A DNA stretch of 64,000 nucleotides from Roseburia sp. 831b (GCF_001940165.2 NZ_CP135162.1:1621001-1685000); one strand, 5' to 3'. Counted from the first letter of the stretch, positions 52,923-61,892 are shown. Numbers and translations are program-made. The notes: generated from the sequence alone by a model not told the origin.

Positions 52923-53993
52923 TTATGCCTTAATCGCCCAACGCATCTTCGTGGAACGGGCACGCCCATTCTTCGCACATTCCTCTGCAGATGGTCTGAC
53001 TACATCCGTAGCTACTTCACTGTAAACGCCTGCTTTTTGCAAACGTTTAAAAGACTTCTTTACAAGGCGGTCTTCACCTGAATGGAAGGTTAAAATCGCA
53101 ATTCTTCCGCCCGGTGCCATGACATCGGGAAGCTTTTCTAGGAATGCCTCTAACACCTCAAACTCGCTGTTTACATCAATACGAAGTGCCTGAAAGGTTC
53201 TCTGGCAGGATTTTTTGACTGCTTCTTTCCGTTCTTTTTCCGGCACTACAACAAGTGCCTGCTCGATTACCTCTGCAAGGCGTTTCGTTGTCTCAATCTT
53301 GTTTCCTTTTCGAAATTCCTTGAATACTTCCTTCGTAATTTCGGCTGCATAAGGCTCGTCCGAGTTCTCGATTAACATCCCCTCTAACTCATCCGGTGTC
53401 ACACTGCGCAGGCGCTCTGCGGCAGACTGTCCACTTTCTGGATTTAAACGTAGGTCAAGCGGTCCATCAAATTTATAGGAAAAGCCCCGATCCGGGTTAT
53501 CAATCTGCATGGAGGATACTCCTAAATCTGCCATCAGAAAATCAAATGGTCCATATTCGGCTGCAACCTCGTCGATATAGGCAAAATTTTTCTGGATAAC
53601 AGTCAGAATATCCTCACCAAAGCCTGCATCCTGCAATCTTTTCTTTGTCTTTACAATCTCAATCGGATCAATATCTAAAGAGTATAAATGTCCTTCGCCG
53701 TTTAGACATTTTAACATTTCCCTGGAATGTCCACCGTATCCAAGTGTTGCATCTAAGCCTTTCTGACCTGGCTTTATCCGTAAAAAATCAAGGATTTCTT
53801 TTACCATAATGGAAATATGCATTCCGGCCGGCGTACTTCCCTTTCGAATTACTTTATCAATCGTATCTGCATACTTTTCCGGGTTCAATTCCTTATACTT
53901 TTCTTTATAAGATCTAGGGTGTGTTCCCTTGTATCTGACACGGCGTTTGTGAACACCAGTTTGATTTTCCATGTTGTTTGTCTCATCTGCCAT
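52923..53993 (-). CDS. rsmH: RsmH-type 16S rRNA (cytosine-N4) methyltransferase with N-terminal extension
   Basis: Methylates N4 of C1402 in 16S rRNA with SAM. It has the SAM motif LDATLGYGGHSREML, the DLGVSSMQIDNPDRGFSYKFDGPLD signature, and the C-terminal ILTFHSGEDRLVKK. The protein is about 356 aa, some 45 residues longer at the N-terminus than usual; the extra basic part (HKRRVRYKGTHPRSYKEKYK) precedes the normal start region HISIMVKEIL. The ATG at 53993 was chosen over a GTG three codons earlier. It is not in a dcw cell-division cluster, so it could be a second paralogue. It lies upstream of jetA. Confidence 0.88.
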   Translation of the reverse strand: MADETNNMENQTGVHKRRVRYKGTHPRSYKEKYKELNPEKYADTIDKVIRKGSTPAGMHISIMVKEILDFLRIKPGQKGLDATLGYGGHSREMLKCLNGEGHLYSLDIDPIEIVKTKKRLQDAGFGEDILTVIQKNFAYIDEVAAEYGPFDFLMADLGVSSMQIDNPDRGFSYKFDGPLDLRLNPESGQSAAERLRSVTPDELEGMLIENSDEPYAAEITKEVFKEFRKGNKIETTKRLAEVIEQALVVVPEKERKEAVKKSCQRTFQALRIDVNSEFEVLEAFLEKLPDVMAPGGRIAILTFHSGEDRLVKKSFKRLQKAGVYSEVATDVVRPSAEECAKNGRARSTKMRWAIKA

Positions 53994-54026
53994 TTTTTGC
54001 ACATCCTCTCTTTTTATCTTTTTGCT

Positions 54027-55565
54027 CTACCATGCATTCGCGTCATCAAATTCTTCTAAAGTTGGGTCTAGCGGTTCTTCTCTTAATACCGTTCGCATAT
54101 AGCGGTTGACCTCTGTTCGCATATCCCGTCTGGAAGCGTCATTTGGTTTCATCAAAGAGTGCGTTACCCAGACAAGCTTCACACCGTGCGCTCTCGCTTC
54201 CTCCTCAAAAATGCCATGATAACCAGACATTGCCTTACATCCCATGTGTGTATACATGATAACCATATCCACACCAAAGGTCTCACAATATCGCCACAAC
54301 GCTTCCACACCGGTCTCATATCCACCGTTGGAACGGTTTCGCATAATCATATTTTCATATAGATAGGCAAGGTCTAAGATTGCCTGGTCTTTGTCTTCGG
54401 TATTGACATTCTGTGTCGACACAAGGCTTAACATATCAACCAGTGTCACAATTCCCCAACAGTTTTGTAACCAGATTGGAAAAGCCGTATAATAGGCAGC
54501 CTGAACACCCCAGGAAATCGCACGATGGCGAATCTCTTTACAGCAAAGTTCTTTTTTCTGGTAGGCTTTCACCGCAAGCTGTGTCATCTTTTGATCCGTC
54601 TTTAAAAAAACAGCATTACGACCTCCCGCCGCCTGGTATACACCGTAACGATACAACGCAAGGTTGTCTCCAACCACCTGTGGATACTGTGTTCTTGATA
54701 AATCAAACCACTCCAGCATCTGTTTGGTCTCTTCATTGAACACCTTCATCGTGGAAAAGAATGCGTCCCAGTCAAATTTTTCTCCGGTCTGCTCCTCGAT
54801 AAACGCAATTGCATTTCGAATCTCATCCGCAGCGTATTCCTGCACACTTTCCTGTCTGTGGCGGATTGGTACCGCAAGCTGGAAGGTAGGAATTTTAAAT
54901 CTGCGTGCCTCAAGACCATTTCCCATCAGACTTCCGTCACACGTTGTATTACACTGAATCGCACATTTTCCAATCAAAGGGAAATCGTCATCAATCGCTA
55001 CCCCTAACTCCGCCGCCGGCATCGGGCAGACATCCGATGGGATTCCAAATTCCTGCGCAATGTCAACGTAATGTGTGACACCCTGCTGTGACATCATGGA
55101 ACTGGTATACACCGCCGGCACCTCCACGGAAAGCCATTTTAAATTTGGGAATCCATTCATGATTTCACTCATCATATTTTCATCAAAAAGAACGATTTTC
55201 TCATTAAATTTGGTATCGTTTCCAATCGCCGGGTCCGCACGGAAAATGTCCTCTAACATGCCGCACATATCCTTTACAATCAATCCAAGTCCGGTATGTG
55301 CCAGACGAAGCTGCGTCCCACGCATCCCTTCGGTATGACGGTCAAAAAAATCTGGTACTGCAAGATAATTTGACATCCAGCGATAACGGAAAAATCCCTT
55401 GATATTATTTGGTTTCATGGAAAAAGAAATCAACATTTTCCAGGTTTTCAGCCATTCGATATAATCATACCAGGTATCCTTAAAACCACGCCATTCCCTG
55501 CGCTTTCTGGCCTTTTTTCCAACATAAAAACTTCCTAATTGTTCACTGCCAATCTGTTTTCCCAC
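54027..55565 (-). CDS. 2-hydroxyacyl-CoA dehydratase subunit (larger, HgdA/HadB-like)
   Basis: A 512-aa subunit of the 2-hydroxyacyl-CoA dehydratase/benzoyl-CoA reductase family, which carries a 4Fe-4S cluster and uses one-electron chemistry. Family patterns include DVCPMPAAELGVAIDDDFP, CAIQCNTTCDGSLMGNG, and a C-terminal HMGCKAMSGYHGIFEEEAR. The GTG start at 55565 follows AGGGAG and lies two nucleotides after the smaller subunit gene. An ATP-dependent activator (HgdC type) needed for the reaction is not in the window. The substrate is unknown. Confidence 0.85.
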   Translation of the reverse strand: MGKQIGSEQLGSFYVGKKARKRREWRGFKDTWYDYIEWLKTWKMLISFSMKPNNIKGFFRYRWMSNYLAVPDFFDRHTEGMRGTQLRLAHTGLGLIVKDMCGMLEDIFRADPAIGNDTKFNEKIVLFDENMMSEIMNGFPNLKWLSVEVPAVYTSSMMSQQGVTHYVDIAQEFGIPSDVCPMPAAELGVAIDDDFPLIGKCAIQCNTTCDGSLMGNGLEARRFKIPTFQLAVPIRHRQESVQEYAADEIRNAIAFIEEQTGEKFDWDAFFSTMKVFNEETKQMLEWFDLSRTQYPQVVGDNLALYRYGVYQAAGGRNAVFLKTDQKMTQLAVKAYQKKELCCKEIRHRAISWGVQAAYYTAFPIWLQNCWGIVTLVDMLSLVSTQNVNTEDKDQAILDLAYLYENMIMRNRSNGGYETGVEALWRYCETFGVDMVIMYTHMGCKAMSGYHGIFEEEARAHGVKLVWVTHSLMKPNDASRRDMRTEVNRYMRTVLREEPLDPTLEEFDDANAW

Positions 55566-55567
55566 CG

Positions 55568-56755
55568 TTATTCTCCCTTTTGTATCTTTTTAATCTCAAC
55601 GCTTTCCACAAATGCCTGAACTCTTGTTCGAAGCTGTCCGGAACTTCCTACAACGTAAGGACGATCCACAGAAAGAACCGGATATCCATAATCTTCCCGC
55701 AATACATGACTTGCCAGGGCTCTCTCGTATCCCCAGTAATCACAGAATTTAATCTGCTGATAAATGATTCCGTCCGCATGATATTCTTTGGCTAAATCGT
55801 TGACATACTGTTTTCTCTCTACAATCTTATCGGTATTCATAAAACGAGGACATTGACCCACCTTAAGATAATAACGGCAAATCTGTGTCAACACATCTTC
55901 CTCATCATTTAATGGAATCTCAAGTCTGCCCGGAAATGCCCCAAAACAATGACGGTCCGCCACCACCATTGCCCCTGATTCCTCAATCAATTGAATCAAA
56001 CCTGGGTCATCTATCTCAGAACCGACTAATACCACCCGCACACGATATGGATTCTTCGCATCCGGCTCTCTTGTCTTTAATTCTTCTAACGTCTCTTTTA
56101 GCTTTTCTTTGATTGCATCCTTCGGACAGCAATAACTTGCAAGACACAACACAGCAAATTCATATCCTGTGATTGTTGGATGCTCCATCTTACGGTACTC
56201 ACTGATTTGCAACAGCAGCCTGCTTATCTCATTTTGCTCTTCTACTGCTTTTCGCAGTGCAGCATCCGAAACATCAATTCCATATACTTTTCTTAAAGGC
56301 TCTAACACACGGATTCTCATCTGCTTCACATAGTGTTTTAACGCAGTCTCATCGGATTTCATCGGGACATCTGCATAAGAGATAAAAAATTTTTCTTTGT
56401 CACATACCTTCTGCTGTTCCATATTTTCCACACAACGGTTCATCTGGGCACAGGCATCCGGTGCCATGATACAGTCCAGGAAACGATAACCGCCTTCAAT
56501 TCCTCTTTCTAAGATGGCACGGCAGCCCTCGCAGAGCAAACTGCTCATATAATAAGTTCCAATGTCAATCGAACCGGTACGCGGTGCCCTTAATCTTACA
56601 GAAAAACATCCCGGCAAATTTAAAAGTGGCTCCGGTATCTGGGCGCAGACACTTCCGATGGCAATTCTGCCCTCACCAAGCGCCTTTGTCACCAAATCAT
56701 TTTTTACCTCTTCCAATTGTTTTTCAAAATAATAAATATGTTTTAAATCCTTCAT
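55568..56755 (-). CDS. 2-hydroxyacyl-CoA dehydratase subunit (smaller, HgdB/HadC-like)
   Basis: A 395-aa partner of the gene above. It shows cysteine motifs in GSVCAQIPEPLLN and SSLLCEGCRAILERG, and the conserved segments RVVLVGSEIDDPGLIQLIEESGAMVVADRHCFG and the C-terminal DYWGYERALASHVLREDYGYPVLSVDRPY. Members with these sizes (about 395 and 512 aa) form the dehydratase heterodimer. Fermentation of an amino-acid-derived hydroxy acid is the usual role, but neither a CoA-transferase nor an activator is adjacent. It is the first gene of the long minus-strand run. Confidence 0.85.
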   Translation of the reverse strand: MKDLKHIYYFEKQLEEVKNDLVTKALGEGRIAIGSVCAQIPEPLLNLPGCFSVRLRAPRTGSIDIGTYYMSSLLCEGCRAILERGIEGGYRFLDCIMAPDACAQMNRCVENMEQQKVCDKEKFFISYADVPMKSDETALKHYVKQMRIRVLEPLRKVYGIDVSDAALRKAVEEQNEISRLLLQISEYRKMEHPTITGYEFAVLCLASYCCPKDAIKEKLKETLEELKTREPDAKNPYRVRVVLVGSEIDDPGLIQLIEESGAMVVADRHCFGAFPGRLEIPLNDEEDVLTQICRYYLKVGQCPRFMNTDKIVERKQYVNDLAKEYHADGIIYQQIKFCDYWGYERALASHVLREDYGYPVLSVDRPYVVGSSGQLRTRVQAFVESVEIKKIQKGE

Positions 56756-56899
56756 CCGCTTTTGCTATGCTCCCCTGGTTTCTATCTTTTGTTGTTACAA
56801 ACATATGTTCGTTTTATTATAAAAGCACTTTTATTATTTTACCATAATTCCAGGCGTAAGACAACTTTGGTGGATTGTTTCTCGCTACACGCGAAAAAA

Positions 56900-56942
56900 G
56901 ATGTTGTACCTGTGAGCCGTCTCACCTGTACAACATCCTTTT
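56900..56942 (-). terminator. Terminator between the toxin-immunity remnant and the dehydratase run
   Basis: The strong stem GATGTTGTAC(A/C)GGTGAG / TCACCTGTACAACATC has A and T runs on either side. It directly follows the immunity-type gene, whose last codons it touches. Confidence 0.88.
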
Positions 56943-57486
56943 ACTTTTTCAAACATTCCTCTTCTATTTTTACTAAGCAATTTGAGTTCTGAATTTCTAG
57001 TATTTCCTTCTGATTCAGATTTTTAAATTGTACCCCAACAAATTTTTCTCCTGAAAACAACAAATCGTTGCTGTCATCAATTTTGTAAGCATTTAACTCA
57101 TGTTCTATTATTTCATCCTCCAATATTAAAATTGTATTTTTTTCTTTCCAAAACCTAAAATATCCTTCTTTCGTAATGTTCGGATTATCCTCATTAAAAT
57201 CCGAATCATATATACTAATTCCCGTATCCTCCGTTTCTATTACAGGAATAGAACTTGTATTATTTATTATTTCATCCTGAATAAAATAACTAATATATTC
57301 TATCGTTCCATCCTCTGGATTAATAGCTATATCCAGTGGTGGTTTACGTTTATTCTCATAAAACAAATGATAATTTTGCCCTACTCTTTTATCAACAGCT
57401 GATATTTCAAACAAAACAAGCCCTTTTCCCATACCTTCTATTTTTCTATCATATTTTTTTTCACTATACAGCTTTTTTAACTTCAT
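56941..57486 (-). CDS. Probable immunity protein of a polymorphic toxin
   Basis: A 181-aa acidic cytosolic protein with no recognised family. The start follows AAGGAGAGAAA and comes nine nucleotides after the stop of the toxin C-terminal fragment, the usual toxin-immunity arrangement. The sequence is AT-rich, unlike the neighbouring housekeeping genes, which suggests transfer. The frame is intact, whereas the adjacent toxin is broken. Immunity is inferred from position only. Confidence 0.55.
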   Translation of the reverse strand: MKLKKLYSEKKYDRKIEGMGKGLVLFEISAVDKRVGQNYHLFYENKRKPPLDIAINPEDGTIEYISYFIQDEIINNTSSIPVIETEDTGISIYDSDFNEDNPNITKEGYFRFWKEKNTILILEDEIIEHELNAYKIDDSNDLLFSGEKFVGVQFKNLNQKEILEIQNSNCLVKIEEECLKK

Positions 57487-57495
57487 TTTCTCTCC

Positions 57496-58865
57496 TTAAT
57501 TAATCATTCTTGCATGGTATACTACCCCTGTCTCAGTGTTAATACCAAGTTCCCAGTTACCATACGTTCCAAAATACTTTCCTGGTTCTTTGGCACTTAT
57601 GGTTTCCATTGCTTTATTAAGTGACGAAGAATAACTTTCTAGCATAGCCTGACTGCGAGTATCAATACTCCAGCTTTCCTCTCCAAATCTGCTTACATAC
57701 TCCCCCCATGTGCTTGGTTGCGTTTGAATTTGTCCATAACACTTTTGTTCCAGTTTCAGGATTTATATAATTAATGTTTTCACCTAATTCAATTTTAAAT
57801 GTTGCAGGGATTTCTGTAGCAGACATATTATCAGCTGTACTAGTTTCACAGTCTGCTTTTCTTCCATCTCACAGACCATGCTGTCACTCCAGTCTATCAC
57901 GTCTGTCAGAAACGGAATTGCATCTGTTGCGCCAAGCCAGAATCCATTCCACTTGCTTGTCTTATTATACAAGGCTGCCATCATCTGGTATTCCTTGAAT
58001 TCTTCCACGGACATCTGATTTCTTATGGTTGCCGCTGCTGTCGCTGTTTTACTGTTCAAAAGTTGATTTGCCTGTTTATTTTCTTTAAAATACTTATCTA
58101 TGTATTCTTTTGCAACTTCAAGCTCTTCGTCCGACAGTTTATAATCTGTCTCAATCCAGCTCTTAATCTGGTATTTTTCCTTTTCTGATATGTTTCCCTT
58201 GTCAAAAGTATCCTCATATATGGTACAGATACCTTGTAAGGTATTTCTGCATACACTGCTCATCGGTGTGCTGCTGTTATCAATGGACAGTTGTTTCAGT
58301 TCCTGCAATGCCGATTCTGCCATTGTACGAACCTGATTGCCTCTGATGAAATAATTTGCTGATGCCGCATCTATTTCATCATAAGTTTCTTCCATACGCC
58401 TCCACTCATTGTAAATGTCTTCATCATTTTCGGCAAGCATTTCATAATATTTTTTCTGACATTCGTAATACCATTTTAAAGGTTTGCTGGTATGCTAGAC
58501 CATGACGCATTCTTATCTGCTAATGCATCATGGTCTAGCATATCCTGCTTTGCAGCCTCTTTTCCATCCAGAACATCACTTCCTATGATATTTCCGCCTA
58601 CGGCTTCCATCAGCCTTGAAAAGTTCCTGCAGTCCTCCATATCCATCTCATTTGCAATTTTCATGGATTGTAAAACGGTAAGGTAATCGCTCACACGCTG
58701 TTTTAGTGCATGGAATGCTTCGCTTTCTATTTCGGAATCCTCGATAAACTTGTGAAATGCATTCCAGACCGTCTGGATACTGTCATTATCCTGTTCAAAC
58801 ATCAGCAGCATTTCATTACACTGGCTTATCATTGCATCCGGTTTTATTACGGAATTGTAATTCAT
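57496..58865 (-). pseudogene. Frameshifted LXG-like polymorphic toxin gene
   Basis: An ancestral toxin gene now in pieces. The N-terminal part runs from ATG 58865 (AAGGAAAAGGAG site) to a stop at 58476: a helical region resembling LXG-type secretion domains. The next part continues in another frame to 57784 (KPLKWYYECQKKYYEMLAEND onward). Near 57870 the plausible reading shifts again (TADNMSATEIPATFKIELGE), and near 57735 it shifts back. It ends in TWGEYVSRFGEESW and YGNWELGINTETG at 57496. At least three shifts are needed. The C-terminal toxin domain of about 75 residues is not recognised. The LXG assignment is tentative. Confidence 0.6.
58491..58542. repeat. 21-bp inverted repeat inside the toxin pseudogene
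   Basis: Arms beginning TATGCTAGACCATGA and ending TCATGGTCTAGCATA pair over 21 bp with one mismatch around a ten-base loop. The first frameshift of the pseudogene lies within about 20 bp of it. Confidence 0.75.
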
Positions 58866-58916
58866 GGCACGCTCCTTTTCCTTATTGAAAGGGCATATAG
58901 GCGCTTGCGAAACGCC

Positions 58917-58943
58917 AAAAGCCGCATAAATACGGCTTTTTTT
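58917..58943. terminator. Terminator-like hairpin between the toxin remnant and the transposase
   Basis: The stem AAAAGCCG/CGGCTTTTTTT with loop CATAAATA is good in the plus direction. It could shield the transposase gene from outside transcription. Confidence 0.75.
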
Positions 58944-58957
58944 GTTGTTAAAATAAA

Positions 58958-59027
58958 ATATCTCCTCAAGGTTTATGGTAAAATAGAGTTGTGAGAAACT
59001 ATCAACCAATCCACCTAAAGGAGATAT
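58958..59027 (+). promoter_or_regulatory. Leader hairpin that can hide the transposase ribosome site
   Basis: ATATCTCCT (58958-58966) is perfectly complementary to AGGAGATAT (59019-59027), which contains the Shine-Dalgarno of the transposase starting at 59034. A transcript covering both would fold and block translation. Confidence 0.65.
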
Positions 59028-59033
59028 ACCTAC

Positions 59034-60491
59034 ATGATAACACATAAACAGCTCTCTTTGGCAGAAGTTTTTGAAGATTGCCAAAATAAATTCGACAACG
59101 ACAAATACCAGTTCCTTTCTCTTCTTGATGAAGCCATTAACCTTGATGAAATTGTTCCTGTTTCTTTTGTTACTCATTTTCATGCTTCAACCGGAAGACC
59201 TCGTAAGCACCAGCTTTATCCAATGCTTAAAGCTTTTCTGATTCAGCGTATATTCTCAATCCCGACTGATATGCTCCTAATCGTTTTCTTGAAATACTCT
59301 CAGGAATTACGTGATTTCTGTGGCTTTGATGTTGTTCCTGATGCCTCAAAATTTACCCGTTTTAAACAGGATTTCCTGATGGACTTACAATCTATGTTCG
59401 TTCACATGGTTGATATGACCGAACCGATATGCCAAAAACTTGATCCTCATCTGGCGGCTATGACCATCTTCGATACCTCTGGCATTGAAGCCTGGGTGAC
59501 TGAAAATAATCCAAAATACGCAAACCGTATTATCAAGCAGTTAAAGGCTTTCAAGAAATCCCATAACCTTGATGATTCCTATGATCCTTATAAGGCTGCT
59601 TATGGTTCCATGCCTACGCATGCTGCTTCCAATCAGGCAATCCAGCAGATGTACATTAATGGACATTTCTGTTACGCCTATAAGTTTGGCATTGTAACCA
59701 ACGGACTTGGTATTGTCCGTGATATCACTTTCTATAACAAAGAGTTCCTAAAGGCTCATCCGGATATCGTTGTGGAAAAGAAATCTGACTCTCCTGATGA
59801 GGATAAATCTCTTGCCGATTCAAAAGCCCTGCTTCCTGTCCTGGTTGATTTCTTTCAGAAGCATCCGCTTATCGCCCCTAAGACTTTTCTTGGTGATGCT
59901 GCTTTTGACACGATTGAAATCTACAAATCTCTTTTCGGTGAAATTGGATTTGAAAAAGCATTTATTCCTCTCCGCGTTAAACTTTCTATGGAAGATAACG
60001 GTTATACCATCAACGAAAATGGTGTTCCCTGTTGTCCTCATGATCCTTCGCTTCCTATGAAAAGAGAAGGTAGTAAATCACACTTAAAAAGCAAAATTCC
60101 CACGATGAAATTTGTCTGCCCGAAAATGAAATGGGAATACAATAAAGCAGATAAAACAAAACGCCGTGTATGCCATTGTGATAATCCCTGCACAACATCT
60201 TCCTGTGGAAGAATGATTTACGTTTATCCCGAAAAGAATCTTCGTGCCTATCCCGGAGTGGAACGGGGGTCAGACGAATGGGAAGAAACATATAAAATCC
60301 GTGTAAACGTTGAAAAATCTATTAACCACTTTAAAGACAGCTTTTGCGTAGCTAATCGTAAAACCCAGAACGAAAAAACGCTTCATGCCGATTTACTTTT
60401 GGCTGGCATAGCTCAACTTGTTACAGTAATCGTTGCTGATAAAATTCATCAACATCAATACATCCGAAGTCTTAAGCCTTTGATTGCTTAA
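59034..60491 (+). CDS. DDE transposase with DUF772 N-terminus (IS5/IS1182-like)
   Basis: A 485-aa transposase. The N-terminal DUF772-like region reads STGRPRKHQLYPMLKAFLIQ and FLKYSQELRDFCGF. Likely catalytic acids are the Asp in TIFDTSGIEAW, the Asp in FLGDAAFDTIEIY, and a late Glu in VNVEKSINHFK. The length fits IS1182-type elements. I could not define convincing terminal inverted repeats or a target duplication, so the element ends are left open. It is the only transposase in the window and lies upstream of the decayed toxin gene. It appears intact. Confidence 0.85.
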   Translation: MITHKQLSLAEVFEDCQNKFDNDKYQFLSLLDEAINLDEIVPVSFVTHFHASTGRPRKHQLYPMLKAFLIQRIFSIPTDMLLIVFLKYSQELRDFCGFDVVPDASKFTRFKQDFLMDLQSMFVHMVDMTEPICQKLDPHLAAMTIFDTSGIEAWVTENNPKYANRIIKQLKAFKKSHNLDDSYDPYKAAYGSMPTHAASNQAIQQMYINGHFCYAYKFGIVTNGLGIVRDITFYNKEFLKAHPDIVVEKKSDSPDEDKSLADSKALLPVLVDFFQKHPLIAPKTFLGDAAFDTIEIYKSLFGEIGFEKAFIPLRVKLSMEDNGYTINENGVPCCPHDPSLPMKREGSKSHLKSKIPTMKFVCPKMKWEYNKADKTKRRVCHCDNPCTTSSCGRMIYVYPEKNLRAYPGVERGSDEWEETYKIRVNVEKSINHFKDSFCVANRKTQNEKTLHADLLLAGIAQLVTVIVADKIHQHQYIRSLKPLIA

Positions 60492-60515
60492 AATTGAGAT
60501 TTTATAAATTTTTCT

Positions 60516-60543
60516 GCTTCATACTAACTATGAAGCCTTTTTG
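60516..60543 (+). terminator. Terminator after the transposase
   Basis: The stem GCTTCATA/TATGAAGC is followed by CTTTTTG, 25 nt after the transposase stop. Confidence 0.85.
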
Positions 60544-60581
60544 TCATGCCCTAAATGAATGACTGCCACCTTCCATTCCAA

Positions 60582-60643
60582 GAATCCTGCATTGCAGGAT
60601 TCTATCCTTGTTTTCAATCAAGATTGCGAACTTGTTTCGCAAT
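60582..60643. other. Two consecutive short hairpins after the acyltransferase
   Basis: GAATCCTGCA/TGCAGGATTC with a one-base centre (60582-60602) and ATTGCGAA/TTCGCAAT with a five-base loop (60623-60643) lie just beyond the acyltransferase stop. They may act as a 3' end structure. No clear T-run is present. Confidence 0.55.
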
Positions 60644-60646
60644 TAC

Positions 60647-61702
60647 CTATCCTAATACACACCATCGTAATATCGGTATGCGTGAGATGATTTCATACAG
60701 TATAAGGGCTCCTGCAAAGGCAGCCACAGCGGTAAGCACATAAATCACGCCTCCCGGCATCTCTGTATAGGTCGTTAAATAATATGCACAGCTTGACAAG
60801 GTCAAATAATGGAATACATAAATTCCAAAACTTTTTTCTGATAAAAATTTACTTACACTGCTACTATGATTTTCCCATTTTTTCATACATCCAAGTATTG
60901 CTAAACACATCATCCAGCGATATGCAACAGCAAGGGGATTATTGACATTTGGTGCCACTGTATAGTTTTTTCCATAATCCATCCAGGCATAGATAATTCC
61001 TAATACACTGGCAAAAATGAGCAGCGGAACACAATACTTTTTCAATATATCAGTCACAGCTTCATGGGAAAATACATAGTATCCCAACAAAAATGAAATG
61101 CCATAAATACCAAAACGATATACAACAATTACCGGAGTATTTAATATTTGCGCAAATGCCCATACTAAAATGCCAAGCAAAATCAATGGAATAATTCCAG
61201 TTTTTTCGCCTATCTTCAAAAGACGCCCCTTTTCAATTTTCCGTACTAATAATAACACCATGGACAAAATCCACATTACCTGAATGGTCCAAAGTACACC
61301 GGTTCCGGATACGCACATAAGTAAGTACAAAGCAACTCCCGGTATTTTAGTTTGCATATTATCAAATGCATGACTGATTGCCATATTAAAGTATCCCTGT
61401 ATCCATCCAAAAACCAGCAAGCCAATGGTAGACGGCACTAATAATTTTCTGGTTCGTGCCTTACTATATTCCTTTTCCGTGTGTTTTTCCAAGTAGTATT
61501 TCGAACACATACCACTTATGATAAACAAAATAACCATAAACCACGGATACAGCAAATATTGTACCACATCTACACCGTTTGCCTTTGTAATCAGTCCTAT
61601 CACACCGTCTGTTATTACTGAATTAAACATATAAACCACATGATAGATTACCACCAGAATAATTGTCCATGAACGAATATTATCTATATAATATTTTCTC
61701 AT
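60647..61702 (-). CDS. Acyltransferase family 3 integral membrane protein
   Basis: A 351-aa membrane protein with about ten TM helices, from the family that transfers acyl groups to surface sugars or antibiotics (OafA/WecH type). The N-terminus reads YYIDNIRSWTIILVVIYHVVY, containing the family's conserved Arg and His. The ATG at 61702 follows GGTGGG; an upstream frame of 33 codons overlaps the tandem-repeat region and is unlikely. It is transcribed alone, between the IS element and the rRNA operon end. The acceptor is unknown. Confidence 0.87.
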   Translation of the reverse strand: MRKYYIDNIRSWTIILVVIYHVVYMFNSVITDGVIGLITKANGVDVVQYLLYPWFMVILFIISGMCSKYYLEKHTEKEYSKARTRKLLVPSTIGLLVFGWIQGYFNMAISHAFDNMQTKIPGVALYLLMCVSGTGVLWTIQVMWILSMVLLLVRKIEKGRLLKIGEKTGIIPLILLGILVWAFAQILNTPVIVVYRFGIYGISFLLGYYVFSHEAVTDILKKYCVPLLIFASVLGIIYAWMDYGKNYTVAPNVNNPLAVAYRWMMCLAILGCMKKWENHSSSVSKFLSEKSFGIYVFHYLTLSSCAYYLTTYTEMPGGVIYVLTAVAAFAGALILYEIISRIPILRWCVLG

Positions 61703-61756
61703 ATTTTTCCCACCTTTGCTATCTTTTTTTACAATTATAACAAAGGAAAATAAAAG

Positions 61757-61817
61757 CATCCACCAACTATTTTTGACATAAACCGTTGGTATTTTTGACA
61801 TAAACCGTTGGTGGATG
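61757..61817. repeat. Tandem 22-bp repeat within an inverted repeat
   Basis: ATTTTTGACATAAACCGTTGGT occurs twice head to tail (61769-61790 and 61791-61812) without mismatch. CATCCACCAAC (61757-61767) and GTTGGTGGATG (61807-61817) form 11-bp outer arms. Each unit contains a consensus TTGACA box on the plus strand, but no good -10 box follows. Confidence 0.85.
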
Positions 61818-61858
61818 TTAAAATTTGTGGCATGTGCAAGAAAACTTTCCCATAAAGC

Positions 61859-61892
61859 AAAAAAGAGCTGTGATTTTCACAGCTCTTTTTTC
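61859..61892 (-). terminator. Terminator of the rRNA operon
   Basis: The perfect stem AAAGAGCTGTGA/TCACAGCTCTTT with a TTTT loop is flanked by A and T runs. On the minus strand it lies about 205 nt after the 23S rRNA 3' end. Confidence 0.88.

Noticed and set aside
56941..60543. A prophage or integrative element
   Set aside because: Only one transposase, a toxin remnant and a short gene are present; no integrase, structural, relaxase or replication genes.
58917..60543. Exact IS boundaries with terminal inverted repeats
   Set aside because: I compared both flanks by eye and found no convincing matching ends, so only the transposase gene and its local hairpins are annotated.
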